A stretch of DNA of 50,210 bases, taken from positions 1 to 50,210 of the forward strand of contig JAHBWD010000065.1 in NCBI GenBank assembly GCA_019637175.1, read 5' to 3'. The notes under the pieces were generated by a model, which was not told where the DNA came from, made no database searches, and saw only the letters and a program-made list of their open reading frames with translations. Below, piece by piece: positions 34,534-42,257 of this stretch (the first letter of the stretch is position 1; each line of letters starts with the position of its first letter). The stretch comes from Labilithrix sp. (GTDB lineage: Bacteria; Myxococcota_A; Polyangia; Polyangiales; Polyangiaceae). The position numbers and the translations under genes are program-made.

Positions 34534-36426
34534 ATGTTTCATCGACGAACGAGGGGCCTTCATCGCAATTTGCTTGGCGTAGCCGGGATCTTCATCCTCG
34601 CCGCGTGCTCCGTCGACTCCGAGCCCGCCGTCGAGAACACCGATCAGGTGCCGCAGGCGCTGCTCGCGACCGCCTGCACGACGACAAGCGGCAACCTCAC
34701 GCTGCAGATCAAGAACAACGAGGTCGGATACGTCGGCAGGGTCGCCGGCTGCACCGCCGAGCCGTGCGTCTTCACCAACGCGCTCGACGCCTCGGGCAAC
34801 ATCTGCCGCATCAACTCGACGGGCAAGACGATCACGGTCACGAGCACGGGCTCGGCGGGCATCGAGAAGATGGTCGTCGACTACAGCAACGGCCTGTTCG
34901 CGATGGGCTCGTCGTCGACCACCCTCGTCTCGGTCACCCTCGACGCGGGCTCCAAGCTCATGGTGATTCCGCCGATCGCCGGCGGGAACATGGCTCTCGG
35001 CGCGAACGGCCTCGACGCGAACACGCTCGCGGCGCGCGGAGCGCCGGCGGTCGACATCGCGATGTCGGGCGTCGACTTCCTCTTCAACGGGGGCGCAGGC
35101 AAAGACGTCTTCACCGGCGACGTCGCCGGCTGGACGACGATGCCCACCGGCTGGGCGACGAGCGCCGCGATCGCGGGGGCCGTCGGCGCGGCGAGCACCC
35201 TCGATCTCACGATCAGCGGCGGCGCGGGCGACGACACGCTCGCCGGCGGGGCGGGCACGAACGTCCTGCTCGGCGGCGCCGGCAACGACACGTTCTTGCA
35301 GAGCGCCAACGCGCGCACGGAGACGCTCAACGGCGGCGACGGCGTCGACGTCGTCGACTACGGGTTCCGTAGCGCCGGCGTCCGGGTGTCCGTCGGCATC
35401 AACGCCGGCGTCGGCACCGTGGCCATCGGCGCCGCGGGCACGGGCTACACCGCGGGCGACACTTTGACGATCGCGGGCGGGAAGCTCGGACCGGCGACCG
35501 TCACCGTCGACACCGTCGACAGCGGCGGAGAGGTGACCGCGGTCACCGTCGATTCGGGCGGCTCGGGCTACGCGACGGGCACTGGCGCCGCCACGACGGG
35601 CGGCACGGGTACGGGCGCCACGATCGACGTCACGGCCCTCGTGGCGGACGACGGCGCGCTCGGCGAGAAAGACGACGTGAAGTCGAACGTCGAGATCGTC
35701 AAGGGCGGCTCCGGCGACGACGTCCTCAACGCGTACGCCGTCGTGACGACCGACGTGGTCCTCATCGGCAACGCCGGCAACGACTCGCTGACCGGAGGCG
35801 GCGGCAACGACGACCTCTGCGGCGGCGCGGGCGACGACAAGTTCTTCGACAACCCCGGCAACAACAACATCGTGGGCGGCGCGGGCCTCGACACGATCGA
35901 CTACAGCACCTCGACCGGTGTCGTCGCGTGCCTCAACGCGGCCGACGGGGCCTCGGGCAAGCCCTGCGCGACGCAGAACGGCGCGCCGAGTCAGAAGAAC
36001 GTCGTCAACGCGGTGCTCGCGAAGGTCTGCCCGCGCGCGACGCTCACCGTCGACGTGGGAGGAACTCCGACGGCCGGCGTCGCCGTGCCGGCGACGATGC
36101 AGGGCGGCGCGATGGCCGTCGACGTCGAGAACCTGACGGGCCACCCGTCGTCGGCGAACGCGCTCTACTGCGGAACCCTCGCCTGCACGCTCTTCGGCGG
36201 CTCGGCGGCGGACATCCTCCACGGTGGACCCGGGACCGACATCCTCATCGGTGGCGGCGGCGCCGACACCGTGAAGACGAACGGCGGCACCGACCTCGTC
36301 GACCTGACCCACGGCGGAAGCACCGTTCTCCAGACCGTGGACTGCAACAACGACCAGGTCACGATCCTCAAGGCCGGCGCCGACACGACCGCGTACACGA
36401 ACTGCGGCAGCGCCAACAAACCCTGA
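34534..36426 (+). CDS. RTX-type (hemolysin-type calcium-binding) repeat lipoprotein with inserted domain
   Basis: 630 residues; AAAGGA precedes the ATG by 10 bases. Signal ends LLGVAGIFILAAC (lipid Cys 25), so it is exported by Sec, unlike RTX toxins. Nonapeptide GGxGxDxxx repeats occur in three groups: GGAGDDTLAGGAGTN-VLLGGAGNDTF at about 229-255, GGSGDDVLNAY to GGAGDDKFFDNPGN at about 390-445, and GGSAADILHGGPGTD-ILIGGGGADTV near 555-585. They predict calcium-loaded parallel beta-rolls. Between the first two groups, about residues 292-371, a segment with GTGYTAGDTLTIAGG and GSGYATGTG interrupts a linker that otherwise reads continuously (VRVSVGINAG ... DDGALGEKDDVKSNVE). Likely a surface or periplasmic structural or adhesive protein. 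Confidence 0.87.
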   Translation: MFHRRTRGLHRNLLGVAGIFILAACSVDSEPAVENTDQVPQALLATACTTTSGNLTLQIKNNEVGYVGRVAGCTAEPCVFTNALDASGNICRINSTGKTITVTSTGSAGIEKMVVDYSNGLFAMGSSSTTLVSVTLDAGSKLMVIPPIAGGNMALGANGLDANTLAARGAPAVDIAMSGVDFLFNGGAGKDVFTGDVAGWTTMPTGWATSAAIAGAVGAASTLDLTISGGAGDDTLAGGAGTNVLLGGAGNDTFLQSANARTETLNGGDGVDVVDYGFRSAGVRVSVGINAGVGTVAIGAAGTGYTAGDTLTIAGGKLGPATVTVDTVDSGGEVTAVTVDSGGSGYATGTGAATTGGTGTGATIDVTALVADDGALGEKDDVKSNVEIVKGGSGDDVLNAYAVVTTDVVLIGNAGNDSLTGGGGNDDLCGGAGDDKFFDNPGNNNIVGGAGLDTIDYSTSTGVVACLNAADGASGKPCATQNGAPSQKNVVNAVLAKVCPRATLTVDVGGTPTAGVAVPATMQGGAMAVDVENLTGHPSSANALYCGTLACTLFGGSAADILHGGPGTDILIGGGGADTVKTNGGTDLVDLTHGGSTVLQTVDCNNDQVTILKAGADTTAYTNCGSANKP

Positions 36427-36488
36427 CCTCGTCAGGGTGATCGGAGCAGCCGGGCTCGCGCCTCACGCGAGCCCGGCTGTCGTCTTTT
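36421..36488 (+). terminator. Tandem hairpin intrinsic terminator after the RTX-repeat gene
   Basis: First hairpin CCCTGAC-CTC-GTCAGGG (36421-36437) contains the gene's TGA stop. Second hairpin has perfect 13-bp arms, AGCCGGGCTCGCG (36448-36460) and CGCGAGCCCGGCT (36466-36478), with loop CCTCA, followed by GTCGTCTTTTG with four T. This is the clearest Rho-independent terminator in the window. Confidence 0.85.
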
Positions 36489-36504
36489 GTGCTCGTGCGC
36501 GGTT

Positions 36505-36550
36505 CGTCATGACGTCTGCGTCAAAGCGATGGCGCCATGTCAAAGCGGTG
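36505..36550. promoter_or_regulatory. Composite regulatory region upstream of the PPC-like lipoprotein operon
   Basis: CGTCATGACG (36505-36514) is a perfect palindrome. It is followed by GTCAAAGCGATG (36520-36531) and GTCAAAGCGGTG (36539-36550), an 11/12 direct repeat with 19-base period, and between them ATGGCGCCAT (36529-36538), another perfect palindrome. The cluster lies 111-156 bases before the ATG at 36661, directly after a terminator, and is a good candidate for an activator or repressor array. Confidence 0.5.
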
Positions 36551-36646
36551 ACGGTGAAGCGCGACGAACGACGACGGCTCTGCGGTTTCGAGCGGAGCGG
36601 GCTCGATCCGACTCGCCGGTTCGCTTGTTGCACGCACTCGAGATCC

Positions 36647-36652
36647 AGGAGG
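36647..36652 (+). promoter_or_regulatory. Strong Shine-Dalgarno that fixes the start of the 345-residue lipoprotein
   Basis: AGGAGG with 8 bases to the ATG at 36661. The frame stays open upstream to a GTG at 36487, but this site decides the shorter start and agrees with the signal peptide. Confidence 0.8.
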
Positions 36653-36660
36653 TCTCTCGA

Positions 36661-37698
36661 ATGCGCTTCGTCGATAGGGTTTGCGTGCGCGGGTCGATGT
36701 TGGCTCTGATCGCCGCTACGTGTGCACACTGCGGCGCCGTCAAGGGAGCGTCCGGCGGGAGCGGCGCGAGCGACATCGCCGACATCGACTTCGGCGACGC
36801 TGGCGACGACGGTATCGGTGCAGACTCGGGCAGCGCGCCACCCCCTTCTGGAAACGGTTCGAACGACGGCGGCGACGCGACTGTGTTCGCCGGCGGCGGC
36901 AAGGATCAATGTAGTCAGGCGACGCTCATTCCGCTCAGCGGCGCGAACCCGCGCGTCGATCTGCCGTCGACGACGGTGGGCGCGACGCACGACGTCGACG
37001 CCCCGTGCGCCGCGGAGCAAGGGCCCGACATCTTCTACCGATTCGCCGTCTCGAAGCGCGCGTTCATCTACGCCGACACGTTCGGCGCGACGTGGGACAC
37101 CGTCCTCTTCCTCCTCTCGGACTCGTGCGTCCCGATCCCGACGACGATGTCCGGCGGCGCGACGTGCAGCGACGACGGTTGCGGGACGAAGCAATCGCAG
37201 CTCGTCGCGCTCGTCGAGCCCGGATACTACAAGCTCGGGCTCGCGGGGCGCGGATCGGCGACGGGCGCAGCGACGATCCACTTCGAGTGGGCGCTCGCGG
37301 GCAGCGGGAACGTGGCGCAGCTCCCCAAGATGAATAGCGTCCAGGTCGGCACGACGTTCGGCTCGGGCGGCAACATCGACGGGATCTCGGGAGACTGCCT
37401 CGCGGCGGCGGCCGAGAACAGCTACTGGTGGGCGCGCTGCCCGAGCGATCCGGCGCAGACGCTCAACGCGTCGACGTGCGCGGGTGGCACGACGTGGGAG
37501 AGCGTGCTCGAGACCCAGATCCCGAGATCGGCGCCCGCGAAGCCCTCGGCGTACACGTGCAACGTCAACGGCTGCGGACTGCAGTCGACGCTCACCACGA
37601 GCATCCCGGCGGGCGCGGGGCTCGGCGTCCTCTCGATCGACGGTCAAGGCGGCAACGACGTCGGTCCCTACACGATGACCGTCACGTACACGCCCTGA
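36661..37698 (+). CDS. Lipoprotein with PPC-like beta domain, first gene of operon
   Basis: 345 residues. The signal RVCVRGSMLALIAATCAHC carries candidate lipid Cys residues near 21 and 24, then a Gly/Asp/Ser linker to about 75. Residues about 78-215 look like a PPC (bacterial pre-peptidase C-terminal) type beta-sandwich: QGPDIFYRFAVSKRAFIYAD, WDTVLFLLSDSC, CSDDGCGTKQSQLVALVEPG and YYKLGLAGRGSATGAATIHFE. The C-terminal 120 residues form a second, Cys-containing beta-rich domain. No protease domain is attached. It starts a three-gene operon (next gene 16 bases on), behind a terminator and a repeat-rich control region. Confidence 0.8.
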   Translation: MRFVDRVCVRGSMLALIAATCAHCGAVKGASGGSGASDIADIDFGDAGDDGIGADSGSAPPPSGNGSNDGGDATVFAGGGKDQCSQATLIPLSGANPRVDLPSTTVGATHDVDAPCAAEQGPDIFYRFAVSKRAFIYADTFGATWDTVLFLLSDSCVPIPTTMSGGATCSDDGCGTKQSQLVALVEPGYYKLGLAGRGSATGAATIHFEWALAGSGNVAQLPKMNSVQVGTTFGSGGNIDGISGDCLAAAAENSYWWARCPSDPAQTLNASTCAGGTTWESVLETQIPRSAPAKPSAYTCNVNGCGLQSTLTTSIPAGAGLGVLSIDGQGGNDVGPYTMTVTYTP

Positions 37699-37714
37699 TC
37701 GACGGGAGCGCGTG

Positions 37715-39712
37715 ATGGTCCGCTGGCTTTCCCTTGGAGGTGCCGTCGCGATCCTCGCGTTCGCGACGCCTGCGTTCGCGCAGCGCCCGGCGCGCACCGC
37801 TTCGGCGGAGGCCTTCAGCTTCTGCCGCGAGCAGGAGAAGCTCGGCGAAGCGCGTGCGTGCTGGAGCGTGTGGCTCCAGAAGTACCGCGCGACGGGCACC
37901 GAAGCGGAGGCGGCGTACGCCCAGGCCTATCCCGCGACCCACGCGCGCCTCCGGCTCACCTCGACGCCGAGCGCCGCTCTCACGCTCGACGGGCGAGCGC
38001 TCGGCACGACGCCGAGAGAGTCCGTCGAGGTGACGCCAGGGGAGCATCGGATCACGTTCGTCTCCGAAGGTCGAAGCGAAGCGCGCACGATCACGGTCAC
38101 GGCAGGCGAGGCCCGCGACGTCGACGTCAAGTTCGACGCGCCGAGCGCGGCCGCGCCACGGCCCGCTGGCGAGACCCCGCGGGCCGCTGCGAGCGACGAG
38201 GCGGTCGACTTCTGCGCGCTGCCCGCGAAGAGGGGCGCGAAGCGAGAGCGCGTCGTGCTCTTCGCTCCGTCGGGGACCGGTCAGGTGAACGACGACGGCG
38301 AGATACGCGGCGTCGACGGCGCGCGCCTCGTCGGTGAGGTGCTCCAAGCGCGCTTCGCGATGGATCGCTTTCATAACGTGCTCGCGCCTATCTCGGGAAA
38401 ACGAGGCTGGGCCGAGGAGGCGGCGCTCTCGGTTGCCGAGGTGCGAACGTTCACGAGAGACGCGCCAAACGAAGGACGCCCGGAGCAGGAGACACGGCAG
38501 CTCGCGCGCTCCCTCGAGTGCGCTGACTTCATCGTGGTTCCCTCGATCACGTCGCACCAAGCGAAGTGGAGCGCCCCGAAGACGACGATCGACGGCGAGA
38601 GGAAGCCCAAGGAGCTCTCGCTCGAGCTCGGCGGCGCGGTCGCGATCTTCCGTCGCGAGGGCGCGTGGTTCAAGCGCATCGCGCAGCTCTCGGCGATCGT
38701 CCCCGGGAAGTTCGAGCCGGCGCCCGGCGGGCCCGACGAGCGGCAAGGGGCGGTGTGCACGGAGGCGCGCGCGGGGGGCACGCCCGACGACGTGCGCGCC
38801 GCGCTCGCCGTGCAATGCGAGGTTCGCGCGCGCGCCTTCGATCTCGCGCGCGTGCTGCAGGAGGACGCGCGGAGGGTCGAAGGGTGGCATGTCTTCGGCG
38901 TCGTCGCTCGCGCGGAGTCGCCGGCGTCGATCACGCTCGGCCGCGACGAAGGCGTCAAGGTCGGCGACGCGTTCGAGGTGCGTGATGCGCGGAACGAGCG
39001 CATCGCCTTCTTCAAGGCGGTGAAGATCGGTCCCGGCGGAGCCGCGGGAGAGAACGAGCCGTCCGTCCTCGTGACGCGCGCGGGCGAAGCGCCGGAAGGA
39101 GCGCGCCTCGACGCGTATCGCCAGCTCGGTCTCGTGCTCGCGCCGTACGGCTCGTTCGGGCTGCTCACGTACAGCTACGGCTTGACGAGGGTCCGCAGCG
39201 GGAGCGTGTTCCAAGACTTCACGCTGCCCGACGTCGTCTTCGGAGGCGGCGCCACGATCGGCTACGACCTGAGCTCGCTCGTCGGCTGGACGGAGACGTA
39301 CGCGCGCGTCGGCGTCGGCGTCCTCACCGGCCACGGGCTGAACACGTCGGCGACGCTCGTGCCGATCGATCTCTGGTTCGAGAAAGGCTTCTACCTGGCG
39401 CGCCGCCTCTCGCTGGCCGCGGCGGTCGGCGGAACCGTACAGCTCGCCTCGGTGAACATCCTCACGTCGATGCCTGCGTTCGAGGAGGAGCTCCACGTCG
39501 CGAGCACGATGATCGGTCCGGCCGCGCGCCTCGGGGTGGACGTGATGCTGCACCCTGATTGGAGCCTCAAGATCGAGGCGGCGGCGCGCGTGCCGCTGAA
39601 CAGCGCCTCGTACACGGAGTCTGACGGCAAGACGATCCCGCCCGAGTGGCTCCGGCGCGACGATCACTTCGCGACGATCGCGGTCAACCTCGGGATCGCG
39701 AAAACGTTCTGA
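37715..39712 (+). CDS. Exported PEGA-domain protein with C-terminal outer-membrane barrel
   Basis: 665 residues from the ATG at 37715 (GGGAG 6 bases before; the GTG at 37712 has too little spacing). Signal VRWLSLGGAVAILAFATPAFA. PEGA domain at about 75-143 (ARLRLTSTPSAALTLDGRAL, ESVEVTPGEHRITFVSEG). The middle (about 165-460) is an alpha/beta region with SITLGRDEGVKVGDAFEVRD, resembling the C-terminal domain of FlgT-like envelope proteins. From about 465 to the end, alternating strands (APYGSFGLLTYSYG, GGGATIGYDLSSLV, YARVGVGVLTGHG, AARLGVDVMLHPDWSLKIEAAA) end in a terminal Phe (IAKTF), the signature of an outer-membrane beta-barrel. The second gene of a three-gene operon; probably an outer-membrane component reaching into the periplasm. 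Confidence 0.8.
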   Translation: MVRWLSLGGAVAILAFATPAFAQRPARTASAEAFSFCREQEKLGEARACWSVWLQKYRATGTEAEAAYAQAYPATHARLRLTSTPSAALTLDGRALGTTPRESVEVTPGEHRITFVSEGRSEARTITVTAGEARDVDVKFDAPSAAAPRPAGETPRAAASDEAVDFCALPAKRGAKRERVVLFAPSGTGQVNDDGEIRGVDGARLVGEVLQARFAMDRFHNVLAPISGKRGWAEEAALSVAEVRTFTRDAPNEGRPEQETRQLARSLECADFIVVPSITSHQAKWSAPKTTIDGERKPKELSLELGGAVAIFRREGAWFKRIAQLSAIVPGKFEPAPGGPDERQGAVCTEARAGGTPDDVRAALAVQCEVRARAFDLARVLQEDARRVEGWHVFGVVARAESPASITLGRDEGVKVGDAFEVRDARNERIAFFKAVKIGPGGAAGENEPSVLVTRAGEAPEGARLDAYRQLGLVLAPYGSFGLLTYSYGLTRVRSGSVFQDFTLPDVVFGGGATIGYDLSSLVGWTETYARVGVGVLTGHGLNTSATLVPIDLWFEKGFYLARRLSLAAAVGGTVQLASVNILTSMPAFEEELHVASTMIGPAARLGVDVMLHPDWSLKIEAAARVPLNSASYTESDGKTIPPEWLRRDDHFATIAVNLGIAKTF

Positions 39713-39724
39713 CGGGAGCATCGC

Positions 39725-39961
39725 ATGAAGATCAGCGTCCGTTCACTCCGCTTCCTTCTCGTCTTCGCTCCCGTCGTCGCGTGCACGACCGGTACGGACC
39801 TCGACGACGCGACGTCGTCTTCCGACGAACGCGCCCGCCTCGACCGCATCGCGTTGATGGCGCGCCAGCTCGCGGAGCAGGCCCGGCGGCAGCCGCAGAA
39901 GCCCGCGTCCGCGCTCGCCGAAGATCTCGAAAAGATCGCGAACGCGGCGGAGTCACCGTAG
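39725..39961 (+). CDS. Small lipoprotein, last gene of operon
   Basis: 78 residues. Signal KISVRSLRFLLVFAPVVAC with lipobox VVAC (Cys 20); GGGAG lies upstream of the ATG, 12 bases after the barrel gene. The mature 58 residues are one predicted helix with heptad spacing (RARLDRIALMARQLAEQARR, ALAEDLEKIANAA), so it may form a coiled coil or bind its operon partners, much as small lipoproteins tie envelope complexes together. No homologue recognised. Ends 11 bases from the convergent acetyltransferase. Confidence 0.75.
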   Translation: MKISVRSLRFLLVFAPVVACTTGTDLDDATSSSDERARLDRIALMARQLAEQARRQPQKPASALAEDLEKIANAAESP

Positions 39962-39972
39962 GCGCAAGCGAC

Positions 39973-40539
39973 TCAGGCGCTCCGTCGAGACCACGCCTCG
40001 CGCGAGATCCCGTACTGCACGACGGGGACGCCGCTCTCTTGGCGCTCGAGCTCGCGCGTCATCCCGAGCTTCTCCATGACGTGCCACGACTTCGTGTTGG
40101 CCTTCTCCGCGTGGGCGATCACGCGCGGGTGTCGGAGCGCCTCGAAGGCGTGCGTGAGGATCACGCGGCTCATCTCGGTCGCGTAGCCCTTGCCCCACGC
40201 CGCGCGCCGCAGGCGGTAGCCGAGCTCCTGATCGTGCGGCGGCGCGCGATCGGGTCGATAGTGAAACCACCCGATGAAGGCGCCGGTGGCGATCTCGTGC
40301 GTGGCCCAGACGCCGCCGTCGACGAGCGTGTCGTAGTACCCGACGACGCGCGGAATGACCTCTTCGCGAATCCGCGCGAGCGTCGAGGGCACTCCGCCGA
40401 CGTGCTTGACGACCTCCGGATCGGAGTCGAGCTCGACGAGCAGCTCGTCGTCTTCCACCGTAAACCGCCGCATGACGAGTCGCTCGCTCTTCAAGTGAAC
40501 GACATGCGCAGCACTGAGGAGCGAGCCCGGAATCGCCAT
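39973..40539 (-). CDS. RimJ/RimL-type GNAT acetyltransferase
   Basis: 188 residues, cytoplasmic. Acetyltransf_3-type layout: ERLVMRRFTVEDDELLVEL at the N-terminus, IGWFHYRPD in the centre, then ELGYRLRRAAWGKGYATEMSRVI with the acetyl-CoA loop R-R-A-A-W-G-K-G-Y-A, and AHAEKANTKSWHVMEKLGM at the end. Such enzymes acetylate protein N-termini or small molecules; the substrate is open. It starts only 15 bases after the stop of the Gly-rich lipoprotein upstream, so the two are probably co-transcribed, an odd pairing of a surface protein with a cytoplasmic modifying enzyme. Confidence 0.88.
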   Translation of the reverse strand: MAIPGSLLSAAHVVHLKSERLVMRRFTVEDDELLVELDSDPEVVKHVGGVPSTLARIREEVIPRVVGYYDTLVDGGVWATHEIATGAFIGWFHYRPDRAPPHDQELGYRLRRAAWGKGYATEMSRVILTHAFEALRHPRVIAHAEKANTKSWHVMEKLGMTRELERQESGVPVVQYGISREAWSRRSA

Positions 40540-40554
40540 GCGGCGATGGTAGAT

Positions 40555-42120
40555 TCAGAGCGCGAGGATGTCCTGGCTCACGCCCGCAGGCATCGCGGGG
40601 ACGGTCTTGACGTTGCCGAAGCCGTCAGTGCGAGTCTGGGCATCCCTCGCGACCCCGCCGTTTCCGCGTGTGACGGAGCTCGTCGAGAGAAGCTTCGGCG
40701 CAGCGCCTTTGTACGCGATGCCCACCGAGGGCCCGGGAGCGCCGTTTCCGCTCACGCCCGCGGCGCCGCCGCGTCCGCCGGGCGCTCCGGCGACGATGGC
40801 GGGGATCCCCGCCGCGACGTTTCCTGGCGCGCCGCCGGCCGTAGGCACGCTCCCGAGAGCTCCGCGTCCACCGTGGCCGCCGCTGCTCGCGACGAGCGTG
40901 CTGTCGTCGATCACCACGGGGCTGTCGATGAGGAGTGCGGCGACGCTGGCGCCGCCGCCGGTGCCCGCCGTGCCCGCGAGGCCGGGGCAGCCGCCTGCGC
41001 CGCCGCCCGCGCCGCCGATGCCGCGCCACACGCCGTTGGTCGGAGTCGCGTTGGGGTCGCGCTGGGGGTTGGCGCCCCGTCCACCATATCCGCCCTTACC
41101 TGGCGCGCCGCTCGTCCCCGGGACCCCGTCTGCCGGCGTGTAGCCTTCGGCGGAGAAGACGCCGATCGTATTGGCGTTCGCGCCGTCGGTGCCGGCAGTG
41201 CCCGCGACGCCCTGCTTGACGACGCCGAGCTCGGGACCGTTGCTCACCTTGTCATCAAAGTAGCGGAACATGAACCGAAGCGCGCTGCCGTTGTAATACG
41301 GCTCGTGGAGGCCGCCCGAGCCGCCGTTGCCGCCCGCTTCGCCGTCGTGGCCGGCTTCTCCCATGCACGCCCCGACGCCGCCGGCACCGCCTTTCGGTTT
41401 GAGCCAGCCCAAGGAGACCGACGGGGTGCAGGTCTGGGCTACCCCGCCTTGCACGCACTCGGCCTCGGGAACGTAGGCTGCCCCTCGCACCGTTGCGCCG
41501 TTGCTGAGTTGGACGCCTTCGACCCCGTCCTCGCCGGAGGCCGCGTTGCCCGCCATGATCCTCGAGCGCGCGATCACGAGGCCGCTCGCGCGCTCGGCGA
41601 CGAGGCCGATCGAGCTGCCCGACGACGCGGTGGCGTTCGGCGCGAGGAGCATGAGGCCTTCGATGCGCGTCGGCGACGTGATGTCGGTCGCGCGCATCGC
41701 GGGGCTCGACGGTGACTCGACGCGCGTGGCGTTCGTCGAGCTTTTCCAGGTCGGCGTCGAGCAGTCGAGGCTGCCGATGATGGAGATCGAGTCTTGGACG
41801 GTGATCGACTCGTGGTACGTCCCCGCGCAAACGTAGACACGCTTGCCGACGCGCTTCGCCTCCGCGATGCCTGCGCCGATCGTGGCGAACGGCTTGGGGC
41901 GGGCTCCGGTGTTGGCGTCGTTGCCGGTCTTGCTCACGAAGACCCCGAAGTCCTCGGTGAGCTCGCTATCGCTGGGCGTGCCGGAGACGGGCGGGGCCTT
42001 GGGGTTCTCGGCGTTCGGACCGCCCGGATCAGGGGTCTCGCCGGCCGCCTCGTGCGAGCTGCTGCAAGCAGTGACGGTGAGAGAAGCAAGCAGTAGCGCA
42101 GTGAAGAGATGGGTTCGCAT
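40555..42120 (-). CDS. Gly-rich lipoprotein 1 of a paralogous array (beta-helix-like N-terminal part)
   Basis: 521 residues. Signal RTHLFTALLLASLTVTAC with lipid Cys at 19. After a Pro/Glu linker comes the block SELTEDFGVFVSKTGND, KPFATIGAGIAEAK, KRVYVCAGTYHESITV, SISIIGSLDC, which resembles DUF1565/pectate-lyase type right-handed beta-helix starts; a helix-like region continues to about 225 (ITSPTRIEGLMLLAP, RASGLVIARSRIM). Residues about 235-500 are dominated by Gly (GGNGGSGGL, GGYGGRGAN, GIGGAGGGAGGCPGLAG) with a terminal motif GPSVGIAYKGAAPKL shared with the paralogues. About 60% of the N-terminal block matches paralogue 2. Probably a surface-exposed structural protein; role unknown. Carries the shared promoter element. 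Confidence 0.82.
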   Translation of the reverse strand: MRTHLFTALLLASLTVTACSSSHEAAGETPDPGGPNAENPKAPPVSGTPSDSELTEDFGVFVSKTGNDANTGARPKPFATIGAGIAEAKRVGKRVYVCAGTYHESITVQDSISIIGSLDCSTPTWKSSTNATRVESPSSPAMRATDITSPTRIEGLMLLAPNATASSGSSIGLVAERASGLVIARSRIMAGNAASGEDGVEGVQLSNGATVRGAAYVPEAECVQGGVAQTCTPSVSLGWLKPKGGAGGVGACMGEAGHDGEAGGNGGSGGLHEPYYNGSALRFMFRYFDDKVSNGPELGVVKQGVAGTAGTDGANANTIGVFSAEGYTPADGVPGTSGAPGKGGYGGRGANPQRDPNATPTNGVWRGIGGAGGGAGGCPGLAGTAGTGGGASVAALLIDSPVVIDDSTLVASSGGHGGRGALGSVPTAGGAPGNVAAGIPAIVAGAPGGRGGAAGVSGNGAPGPSVGIAYKGAAPKLLSTSSVTRGNGGVARDAQTRTDGFGNVKTVPAMPAGVSQDILAL

Positions 42121-42130
42121 GACGCCCCCT

Positions 42131-42156
42131 ATCGGCCGCCGCGAACGAAAGGTTGC
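42131..42156 (-). promoter_or_regulatory. ECF-like promoter element, copy 1
   Basis: Read on the minus strand: GCAAC, 15 bases, GCCGAT, then 10 bases to the ATG at 42120. CGAAAAG precedes the GCAAC. GCAACcTTTCG resembles the AAC-type -35 of ECF sigma promoters and GCCGAT would be the -10. Same arrangement as at 45573-45597 and 45657-45682. Confidence 0.55.
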
Positions 42157-42257
42157 GTGCTTTTCGCGGCGGGCCTTGTCTAGGGCCGCGAGATACTTCA
42201 AACCGCATGCGGACGCCGGCCGCCCGACATGGCGCGAAAGCTGCTCCTCGTGCGGGC

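Noticed and set aside
34534..36426. RTX toxin
   Set aside because: It has a Sec lipoprotein signal instead of a C-terminal type I secretion signal, no toxin domain, and no hlyB/hlyD genes nearby.
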